Source: Macrostomum hystrix
Taxonomy: Eukaryota; Platyhelminthes; Macrostomidae
Assembly: GCA_950097015.1 (NCBI GenBank)
Contig: CATNEN010000003.1
Location: 8,661,501 to 8,725,500 of the forward strand
DNA length: 64,000 nt
Reading direction: 5' to 3'
Positions 22,309 to 34,300 of the stretch are shown here, one piece after another (within the stretch, counting starts at the first letter, position 1; the number at the start of each line of letters is the position of its first letter). The translations under genes and the position numbers were made by a program. A model generated the notes under the pieces. That model saw only the letters and a program-made list of their open reading frames with translations, made no database searches and was not told the DNA's origin.

Positions 22309-25300
22309 CTATAAAGGTGCTAACTGAATAGCAACTGGTTTTTTATCATTGAGGTTTTCGAAGAGGTCAGTGGCCTCTTCAACCATTCCTACAAGAAACC
22401 GATAGGTAGCCACATAGATTTTTTCTGAGCACATCTGCTCAAGAACGGTTTCTCTAAAGCGGCTGTCTTCAGCGCTGAGCAGATCCTGATTCTGTTGCTG
22501 CTGCTGTTGCAGTCTTTGTTGCTGGACCGACTTCTGGTTTTCCCGCTGCTGCCCTTTGGCTGATCTTCTTTCGTCTTTGGCCACCTGCAGGAGTGTTGAG
22601 GTGTTTGAGTAAGACTCCATCAGAGAACGGCCAGGATTCGTTTGAGGGCTCAAGAGTCGATTTGGTTAGCGTCATCATGGATTAGGGGATTGGGTTAGCG
22701 TCATCATGGATTTGGGGGATTGGGTTAGCGTCATCATGGATTTGGGGGATTGGGTTAGCGTCATCATGGATTTGGGGATTTGGTTAGCGTCATCATGGAT
22801 TTGGGGGATTTGGTTAGCGTCATCATGGATTTAGGGGGGAGTTATGAGCATGAGAGTAGAACTCATCAACATGAGAATTGTAGACTCATCGTAGAGTTGA
22901 ATAAAACTAGTGAACTGCTTATTTAGCTACCAAAGATTCGGGGTCAAGGAGCTAAGTCGCCATTGAACGCATCTACCCTCGCAACAGTCTAAAATTAATG
23001 CAGTTTCACAGCAAAGCCTTACCGATCTGGGTCGCTGCGACGACCTTGCACTGCCGGTGCTTTTTGAAGCAGCCGACGATGGTTGCTGCTGCCTCTGACG
23101 CCTGCCACCAGCGAATCGAGAACGACGAGTGGCTGAAGATTATGGCGAGTTGTCAAAGAGACTTCAAATTCTAAACCTCGATCTTTTCATTTAACGCAAA
23201 CATTTTTCATAATAAGTCAGTCTCTAAGTTTCAAATTATGTCAGTACTCGTACATGTACGACAAGGCCCGTCAGCTTGCGTAGCATTTAACTGCAGTCAA
23301 AAAAGGAAATAAAAGGTTCGAGTGCCACATTTAAATTCCTGTCGTTTTAAACAAAAAATGAGAGACAATACATATTGGCTACAGAGAACTACAAGTTAAT
23401 CTATTCATTAATTAAATGACTAATTGTTCTAAATGATTACCAATCAGATCAGTATCGACATCGATCTCGTAGAGAGCCTCATCATCACAATGAATGCCTC
23501 CAGAGTCTTTGTCATTGTACTCTGATGATTCTTCACTGGTGTTGTTAAAAGCGACTGAATGTAAGTGCAGGTGTAGAATGATAAACATTGGTGCTGTCAT
23601 AGGTGCACAATAATATTATTATTAACTTTAACTCGCAGTACACCAATAGATTAGTTTTTTGCTAAAAAAAACAATTTTTTAAGATCCAAGCGAAAAGGAA
23701 CATTCACTGCTGAACTGATTCAACTGCGGTCAACTGTAGAAGTAATCTGTTGGAACCCAAAGCTTGGGGACTGCACGTTAAAAGATTTCTCTTCCGTTTT
23801 TCGAATTGATTTAACAAAGAGTAGTGAAAAAATGTATTTTTTAATTAGAGCGAAGTAAAACAAAAAAGTATAGCAAAATTTATTTTTTCTGTGTACATTT
23901 TTGTCAGTAGAGATAGAAGCTAAGCTACCTAAACATGCCCTGCGGCATACTTGTACCAGTGCTTTGTAATCAGATCTGCGATAGTTTTTTGACGCCATCT
24001 ATCATATTCGTTCAGTCGAAGGGAGAAAGGCACTCGCACAGGACAGCGCCAGGTGTGCCTGAGGAATCCCAAAAGTCTGCGAGCTTATCGTGAGAGGACC
24101 AGCGCCCGATAGTATTCTCTCGATTTTGGTCGTTGTTCGGCTCACCGCTGCCCCACAAACTGCCGTCCAGGTTGGTGTTGCAGCCGACCCAGTACCAGCC
24201 TCCTGCTGGCTCCGGACTGCCAGGAGCTTGCAGACCGCCGAGCCAGAAGGAGATGCCTCCAGCCTTGTTGCTGTAGATCATGTCGACACGGCTCATCTCG
24301 GTAGCGTCGGTCACATCGGCCATGATCACCAGACCGCTCTCCGACTCGCACTTCTGCCTGCTCGGCCACCAGGTTCCCGTGCCAAAGTACAGCTTGTACT
24401 TCACTCCGCACAGGTCGTCTCCGTAGCCAGTCGGACACAGCTGGCCAGCCTCGAGTCCCGGCTGCTGCTTCACAAACACCTGGCCTCTCCTGGAGCAGCT
24501 GCAGTCCCTCACCGACTTGCTGCACTTGTCGAACACGAACAGCTGACACGGACCGTCAGCCATGGTGAAGGCCTGGCAGTTTGTCATCAGAAAGCACATC
24601 ACAGAACAGCGGGTGAGTGACATCACTGCTTGAGTCCTGACAAACTCAGGTCGGATGCACAGGTATCCGATTTTGTCATCGAAAGCCACACCGGCATAGC
24701 AGGGTACGAAGGATCGATGCACCAGCATCAGCACCAACAGGAAGCTTTTGTGCTCTGAGAACAGCATGCTCAATAGAAGAACAGATTGAACACTCTATAG
24801 CAGGTTGATCAAATCGTCTCGAATGGTTTGAGATTTTTCGGCAGTTTTTATGCGCCTGGTTTTGACTAAGTGCCACGATCGTCTAGTAAGCTGTCAATCA
24901 ATCGTAGCTTCAGAATAGAATATGTTTGGTGACTTAGCATTTGAAATCTCATTGTCTTGAAACATAAAGCGTTGAAAACATATATTTAGCGCGAAAGGAA
25001 GCATGCTAACGATTCAACAGTCAATGGAAAACAAGTGAGAAATTTCGCGTCGGCAAACAATCAAACCGATTGCCTCAAGTATTTTTTTTTTTAATTTAAA
25101 TTTTTTATGAATTTTGAAATCACAGTCGAGACACTAAATATAGAAAATCATTGTTCGATAGAACAAACGAATTGGGGGCAATTTTTGGATTTCGATGGAT
25201 TTCGATGGGTTTTGATGAATTTCGATGGAATTTGATGAATTTGATGAATTTCGATGGAATTTGATGAATTTGATGTATTTCGATGGATTTCGATGGATCA

Positions 25301-28300
25301 GGGGGCAGCACAATGGATTGCAATGGATTTGGGGACATCCCGATAGATTTGGACGGATTTTGATGGATTTTAATAGATTTTGATAGATTTCGATGGATCA
25401 GCGGGCGGCTTAATAGATTTGGGGACATCGCGATGGATTTCGATAGATCTGAGGACATCACGAAGGATTTCGATGGATTTTGATGGATTTCGATGGATCT
25501 GAGGACATCACGAAGGATTTCGATGGATTTTGATGGATTTCGATGGATCTGAGGACATCACGAAGGATTTCGATGGGTTTTGATGGATTTCGATGGATCT
25601 GAGGACATCACGAAGGATTTCGATGGGTTTTGATGGATTTCGATGGATCTGAGGACATCACGAAGGATTTCGATGGAATTTGATGAATTTGATGGATTTT
25701 GATGGATTTCGATGGATCTGAGGACATAACGAAGGATTTCGATGGATTTTGATGGATTTCGATGAGGACATCACGAGGGATTTCGATGGATTTTGACGGA
25801 TTTCGATGGATTTGGATGGATTTTTTATGGATTTCGATGGATTTTGATAGATTTCGATGGATTTTGATGAATTTAGATGGATTGTGATGGATTTCGATGG
25901 ATCTGAGGTGATCTGTTTATTGAGTAATTTTTTCCTTGCTACGTGTGGGTCTCCAGTGGCTTTTCTGATTAATTGTTATCGTTTTATTCAAATCAAATTT
26001 AACTGTTATTGAAGTGCTCTGCTCAGCATAAAAAGCTTTTTGGCATGATGAAAAATCACTGAATGGTTTCAATTTAGTATTTTGGAATAGAATTGATTGA
26101 AAAATTTCCCAGAATGTCACTATCACGTTTGCCCCGTAGATAACTAGTAGATTTAGTCTCACAGCACAGCTGCAAATTTATGAACCGATTGCCATGTATT
26201 TAGAATATTTTTCAACCTTTTGTTGATTTCGACTTGTAACTGATTAAGCCTCAGTACTAGTGTTAAATCATTCTTAAGAACTAATGATGCCACTATTAAA
26301 TGTGAAATACAGAAGATATAAAAATGAGGGCATTAAAAACATTTCCCGTTCTACTGTTAAAAGTTCTGTCTGTGGTCATGACGCAACTGTCCTGTGCATT
26401 GAAAAACATTTTTGAATAAAATTTGAGGTGCTTAGGTGTATTGACACCTATATTGATTACAGGTATAAAAAATTAAGAATGAAGTTGTTCAATTTTGGCA
26501 AACGAACACACCAAAATAAATAAATAAACAAGTGCAGAGTGCAAAGTTGCTAGAAAATTAATCCGATCACAGCTGCTCATAGACTAAAATTATGATCGCT
26601 AATCAGACGACTCACATGGATCCGGAAAATCAGCTTCCAGTTCTGGCAGTCCACTGACGAATCGTTGATAGTGCCAGAAGTTGAAAATCTTGTCCATTGT
26701 CTCCATTACCAGTCCGTAACTGCAGAGAAATTTCGAATGTTCTTAGCCAGTGTGGCACAGGCGCAGTTACTTTAAAGGGCAATGTACGAGTGTACGCGAT
26801 CCTCAATACTCACCACAACACGTAGCGCTTTTGGCTGGCATTGCGTCCGCCAAGATCGATCTGGAAGGACATGCGGGCATCCACCAGGACGAAGAGACGC
26901 CCTACAGCCTGCGAAGCAGCCGCAGCTGTTGAGGCTGAGGCTGACGAGGACAGCGCTGACGAAGTAGTCGATGCCGAAGAGACCGCTGTGACTCCATCGA
27001 GAGCGAGCAGCTTCTTTCGCAGGCTGGTAACGCTCAGATCCCAATCATCGTCCGCAGCATTTTTCATAGCCTTCGCTGAACTCTTTGAAGCGCCTCGACG
27101 TTCTGTCGTCGTCGCGGATGTTCCGTGGAGTCGTCGAAGCTGCGCTAGCAGATTGGCGTCCGGTTGCCAAAACATTCGACCGAGTCTGCAAACAGCCAGA
27201 CTTTGGTTGGCGTTTAGAAAGGCCTCAGTTTCATCCAAACTGTCTTCAAAAATGTTGTGCGACTTATTTTGGCTGATCTCAGTTACGCCCAGCAGAAGCT
27301 CGTCAAGAATGTTGGTCACCATTCTGTCCGAAAAGCAAATGAAATTTTGGAAAAACTTAAATGATGTTTTAAACAACATATTTTTTGGTTTATCAAAAGT
27401 AGATTTTTTAATCGCTATCATCTCGTCTTTACGATTCAAAACAAAAAATCTATTCTTCAAGCGATGACGTAATACATGTCAAGTCGAATAAATATAGTCA
27501 TTTGAGAAGTGCACGTTTACAACAATCTAAAGCTTTTATCAGCTTAATACAGCTAATCTACAGCTACTCGTATAATGATAATTATAATTATAAGAATAGT
27601 TTATTGCACCTGCCCCAATCCGGCCAGATGTGCAGCCGACAGCACAGCCGCAGCTATTGCGCGGCGCATCTGAAGGCTGCGTACGGCTGTTCAGTCCATG
27701 GACTGGGGGTGGGAGATGGACCACACCCACCCTCAATTACCCCAGCTAATTCTGGTACCCATTTCACATGGGTCAACTGGAGCTTTGCAAAGCTAAGTGT
27801 CAAACACTGTTTCAGTGGAGTCGGGAATCGAACCCTCTACCTGCTAGTCGTGATTCCGATGCTCTAACTTATTGGGCTAGAACCCCCTGGCTACAAATAC
27901 AACCATCTACTGTCATCTACAGCTATCTTTATCACCAAATGAATCGTGTCAACGCAGCTGTCGTTATAAACATGTTATGGAAACTTTAGCAAGTGAGAAT
28001 ATAACCTGTTAATGTCAATGCCGTGATGTCATTAGTTCAAAAGCAAAAATATTAAAGTAAAACTTTAATCTGCCAGCAGTACACACCTGACAGCCCACCG
28101 ACGAGCCAGAGTGTCCTCTAGATCAGCCCTGACCTCGGCATTGGCGTCTGGCTGCACTGCTAGGCCGCGAAGGACAATCGTTAGGTCAGCACCTCCGAGC
28201 AGCGTAGGCGTCGTCTCCAGGCGCCAGCGCTCGGTGAAGAGGCCCGGCTGGCTAGACTTGAAGATGAATGGAAAGTGCAGCAGCTCGCCGGGAAGTAGTA

Positions 28301-31300
28301 CGCCACCGCCAGTGTCGAAGTAGAAACGACGCGACAAAGATTTGGCAAAGCCGAATGGGTTCTGCTGCTCTTGACGCTGCGGGTGCATCGCCATATTACG
28401 CTATCACGCTCACCTGACTCATCTGATTAATGCGATTTGGTGAAACGACTCAAAACCTCTGCTTTGAACTCACTGAAACCATCAACTTGGAACTCACTGA
28501 AACCATCAGCTTGGAACTCACTGAAACCATCAGCTTGGAACTCACTGAAACCATCAGCTTGGAACTCACTGAAACCATCAGCTTGGAACTCACTGAAACC
28601 ATCAGCTTGGAACTCACTGAAACCATCAGCTTGGAACTCACTGAAACCAACAACTTGGAACTCACTGAAACCATCAGCTTGGAACTCACTGAAACCAACA
28701 ACTTGGAACTCACTGAAACCATCAACTTGGAACTCACTGAAACCATCAGCTTGGAACTCACTGAAACCATCAGCTTGGAACTCACTGAAACCAACAACTT
28801 GGAACTCACTGAAACCATCAGCTTGGAACTCACTGAAACCATCAGCTTGGAACTCACTGAAACCAACAACTTGGAACTCACTGAAACCATCAACTTGGAA
28901 CTCACTGAAACCATCAGCTTGGAACTCACTGAAACCATCAGCTTGGAACTCACTGAAACCATCAACTTGGAACTCACTGAAACCAACAACTTGGAACTCA
29001 CCTCCGATTCTAATCAATATAAATTACCTAAATTTCTGACATGAAACCGATGTGCATGTTTGCATCTCACCTTCCACCTGTAGAACAGCACTGTAGTACC
29101 ATCGTTTTCAAACTCCAGGCACTGCGATGTTGGTTGGCCAACTGTTGTGTCAAGAATGACTCGAGCCTCAATTCCAGGAGTCCCTCGATAACGATAAGGA
29201 TCGCCTAGCCAACGAGCTGGTTGACCACCGAAGAGCAGAGATGGCCCTGACACTCGATGCTGGAGTGTCTGTTGATGCTCCATTCGCTGCTGCTGTTGCT
29301 GCTGTTGTGCGGGCCTAATTGTTGTCAAATAAGAAACGTTAAGGTGTTGATCGTTTCTGATTGAGTGAACTAGATATATTATTAAGGATGACTAGGCATT
29401 GTGTTTTTTAATTTAATTAGTCCTTGTATATAAATTTTAGTAACTGTGATTTAGTAGTTTGTGCATTCGTTTAATTGATTTTTTGTTTGTGAATGAGTGA
29501 AGGAATTGAGTCATTTTGTTATAATTAGTATATGTAATTGATAGTTTATAATCTCACTTGACAGCAACTACAGACGGAACGACGGCGGTAGTCGGCCTAG
29601 ATTCAATCCTAGATGTGGCTTTCATTTCACCGCCGTTCGGTGTGCCGCATCGGCCTAAAACAGCCAAGCTGTGGACGTCAGGTTTGTGGGGCTCCAGTTC
29701 CGCAATGACAGCGGCCAATTCTGATGTCCGCTTGAGAAGATACCCCGGTTGCTCCAGCTGCCACTGCTGTGTACTGCTGTAGCGCTTCCAAGGATAGCGA
29801 GGAGATGCCGGAGTTCTTGGCGTTGAAGAACGGGACGATGTTGATGTTGGAAGTCCTCGTTCGGCTCGAGCAACTGCAGACAGTCCGATGTGTTCAACCG
29901 GTGGCGGATAGCCTTGCTGGGTCATTGTCAGCGTGGTGCTGAAATCATTCAGGAGCAAGAATGAGCTTGGAGTCCAAGGCTTGAGAACTAAGACTTTGTG
30001 ACCGAGAGGTCAAAAGAGAAACAGCTTGTCATTGAGCATGACAATTTGTACTCAGTTTTTTAAGCTAACTGAGTTGTTCTATTTGGTTATCAAATATTAC
30101 GAATGAAAATCAAAATAACAGATGCTCGTCTTGCTACTGTTAATTGAAGGCTTCAACTGACAATGTCGAGGCAGTGTTTTGCCAAACTGCTTACTGGATT
30201 CCCATGGCCACATCGCCGATTCGATCTGCCTGCTGCCAGAACTCGCTACCGTGTCGATCTGAAAACAAATAATTACACTAATTCATGATAGAATCAGAAA
30301 AAAGTTGCGGTTCTAACTTAGACCAGCACCTTGCAAGTCCAACTTACATCCCTTGCCGTAGTCAAAGAATGGAATCGCTCTACCAATCAAGTCTTTGTCT
30401 TCAACGTCGGTTCTTTGAAAATCGGTCGCGTTCATCAATAACTCACCGATCGGACGATCCAGTAGCTCTGTTTGTTTTAGAGTTAAAAAAATGAAAATTA
30501 ATTTTGGATGTCAGAATCCAAAATCAAATATTTCTGATAGAAATCATTCAAGTGTGCCGGAAGGGAATGAGGTGTGCAGGAAGGGAATGAGGTGTGCCGG
30601 AAGGGAATGAGGTGTGCCGGAATGGAATGAGATGTGACTGAAGGCAATGAGGTGTGACGGAAGAGACTGGCTGTTAACAACCACCCAGCTCACTGGAGAT
30701 GCGGCCCTGCAGTCGTTTCCGATCGGCCATCCGCAACTGCCAGTTATTCAAGGCTGCCATGTCGGCAGCCGGTGCCGGAAAGGGCGGCGGAGGTTCCGGT
30801 GGCTTTTGCAGCCGGCCTTCAACCACCTCGGCGTCTTCCGCGACCTCTGGTGGCACCTCATCCGGTCGAAGGTGTCCTTTAGCCACAGCCAGACGATAAT
30901 AGTCAGCCGGACTGCCCAGGATGCTGTGCCCAATTAGGCGGCCGCGAAGATCGAAGCGGGGACCTGACTCACCGTTGGCTGCTGCTGGTTCCGTTGTCAT
31001 GACAACAGCTGCAGCGTCTGCAGGTACTGCTGGCTGAATTTGTAGAATTACAGGAAGATATAAAGACAAAAAAATAAATACGAATTTATAGAATACGTTA
31101 CCTTGACAACGGTTGGAGGCTGTCGCTTTAACAAGCCAATGCGACGCATATTCTGTTTCCGCTGATCGAATGGTATCTCTTTTCGCACGGGCACGGTCTT
31201 CTGTAGCTGCTGCTGCTGCTGCTGCTGTTGCTGATCTTGTTTTACTAACTGTAGAGTTTAGAAGTATATTATTCATTTCGAGGTCTTAAGAGTACTTTAG

Positions 31301-34300
31301 ATGCCTAAATTTATTTCCGTTTCAATATAATGAAACTAACATTTAACTTACATCAACCAAATCGGCTTCCTTGATCTTAAGGCGGGCGATCTCTTCATTA
31401 AATATGGGACGATTCGATGACAATTCCGGGCCGTCCGCGCATTCCTTGTCGGGCGTTGATGCGCCACCATCTCTTTTGGCCCGGTGTGCTCGTTTATCTA
31501 ATGCAAATTAGGATGGTTCGTAGCATGTATTGCTTCTTTGTCTCAACTACACTACTTATGACGTCATCATAAGTAGCAAGTAATGCTTTTTAGAGGATTT
31601 TTTCTTTTGAACAAAAATATGCAAAAGTAATATCTGTGACAGATTAAAAATTAAAACGTGATAGAAAGAATCTTGCAAACGACTTTTATTAAGCCTGTAG
31701 CAGTTTTTATTTTCGTGAATTTTTTGGGAGTGACAAAATTTGTGCCCCAAGACATGTAAAATAACTTTTCATGTGAAGTAACAATTGTCAAATTTTCAAG
31801 TTACCCTCATCAAGCTCATCTTCGGATTCTTCTAGTATGCCTGAAAAAGGCGTTCAGGCAAAATATTTTCTTTGGTATTGATAGAACTAAAGAAATTACA
31901 CCAAGCCCACTTGGGTTCAGAGCCCTCACGTGCTCTTTCTACTGTTAATCGTCTTGCTCAAGGACACCAATTGCTTACTTTGAATGCGATTCGAGCTGCG
32001 ACCTCTAGATCAGAGAGAGCTAAGAATTCACAGAAGCATAATTTTAGTTTGTTTTTTTAGAAGGGAAACATTTCTCAACTCCTGTATTTTATAGACTCAA
32101 GCTAATCAATGTTTGGTGGATTAATTCGAAAAATACGAGTATCATAAAAATCAATACTCAAGAGTATAAATTTGTGAAAAAGTAGAGCGAATGCAAAATA
32201 AAAATAGCTTGTCGAGTTGTGCATTGATCTAGCACAATGCAAGTATACTGAAGTAATGAAAGACTATTGTTAGAAATGTATATAACTTGGTTTTTCGAGT
32301 GTGTTAAACGTTGCTAGGTGTAAGAAATTCAGAAAATGTGACGACGTGAGATCAGAAAATGAGTGCAGCCGCTTAGTGAGTTAAATAATTGGCTTAAAAT
32401 AAAAAAAGTAAATAAATAAGCAATCTACCTTCAGGTATGTCAGCATCTTTCGATGTGGCCTTTTCTGAAATAATACATGCCACACCATATTGACATAACT
32501 AAAAAATATTATTTTTTTATTACACCTGCCCGAATTGGGCCAGATGTGCAGCCGACAGCACAGCCGCAGCTATTGCGCGGCACATCTGAAGGCTGCGTAC
32601 GACTGTTCAGTCCATGGACTGGATGGACACCACAGCACTCACCCTTAATTACCCCAGCTAATAGCTAAAACTGAAGCAATTCAGAGCTATGTGTCTTGCT
32701 AAAGGACACAAGTAGTTCCGGTTGGAGTCGGGAATCGAACTCCCGACCTTCGAGTCATGAATCTGAAGCGCTAGCCACTAGGCTACTACAACCCCTCATC
32801 CCCCAACGGATGACCAACGCCTGCCCGAGATCTCCCAAATATCTGGCGTGTTCCCAAATCCTCGACGGTAACCACATTATGGCACATAGCGACACCCTCT
32901 ACAAGACAACGAATTAAACTTCATTAAAAAAATACTTGCAGTGCCAATAGTCTTGGTCAAATATCACATTTTGCTTAAACGTCCAGTGAGGCCAGAAATG
33001 AGACGTGAGTCTATAGAAGTGAGACGTATAGTTCCTAATCATCCAAGCATTCGTTACTTTTAATCTAAAACTTTGACACCGCCTATCTATTATTTCAATA
33101 ATAGATATAGTAAACTTTATTATTTAAACGATGGCATAGGTAAAACATATATAGACTCACTGTGAATGACAATAGAATGCCTCCTGTGACTGTTATTTCC
33201 ATTGTTAGTATGATGCAGCTTGGAGGAGGAAGAATGCATCCTCAATCATTACAAATTTCGTCGGGTCCAGGGAATCAGAAAATGCGCTATAGATTCGGTT
33301 AATCCTCCTTTGTTTTATTTGCCTATACTCAGCTGATTTTCTGCTACTATAATGCAGCATCAGCAGCAGCTACAATACCTCAGCTATATACTTGCATGGG
33401 CGTGACAAAGCTAGCAGCTCCCTTTAGAAATGCCACTCCCCTACCTCGACGGGTTGGCAAACAAAATTTCGACGCTTGCTAAGTCTCCACGCCACACGGC
33501 GACAATTACCTGTAGCTATATTAGATCCCCATTGGCAACCAAACAAAAGAGAGAAGACTCCGCCATGAGGGGCTAAGGGGAGAGAGCCGAAAGACAAGGA
33601 GAGAGTCCTGAGAATGCCTATTCAGTGCTCAGTCTCTAGAAGCAGCATTTGAGTTTGATTGGATTGCTGTTGTAGCAATGATTCATTAACTGTACAATTA
33701 GTTACATTAACTGTACAATTGTGCGTGATAATCAGCGTTTTGCATCTTATTTCGGTCGTGTTTTTTACTGTTATTTTAATCTAGAGTCATCCCGAATAAT
33801 CTACTCAGTTGAGAGGCGTGTTTGCCTCGAGGCCTTAGAGACACTTCATTTCAAATTCTATTAATCTAATCCTGTGTTTGCTCACTTGAGTTGTTCTCTC
33901 TGAATTGCTTTCTCGAGAGGTTAGTTTAGAATAACAATGAGAGACTATGGAATGCATGCATGCATTCATGCAACAAGATAGAACTACATGAAAGAGAAAC
34001 ATGGAGTTGACTATAGGTAAACACTTCATAGGCTGTCTGTATTATACTATCAGTGTGTCTATTCTGTAGAGTTTCTGTCCGCAAATTTTTTTTCTGCTGC
34101 TTTGCAGTTTAAAACACAAAGCTATATACGCATAAAGGATTGCTCATCGACCAAAATTCTCAAGCATGATGACGGCTTGGAAGATCACCTATAATCATCT
34201 ATCGTCGAATCGTCATAATCTTGCACCAAAGTCACTGCATGACCTTGAATTCAAAGCAATCGCAGGAAATAATACCTGGATGGGGGGCTTAATTGTCTAG

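Noticed and set aside
28427-29044. Four overlapping frames of about 200 codons
   Set aside because: By-products of the 24-bp minisatellite in MYCBPAP intron 11.
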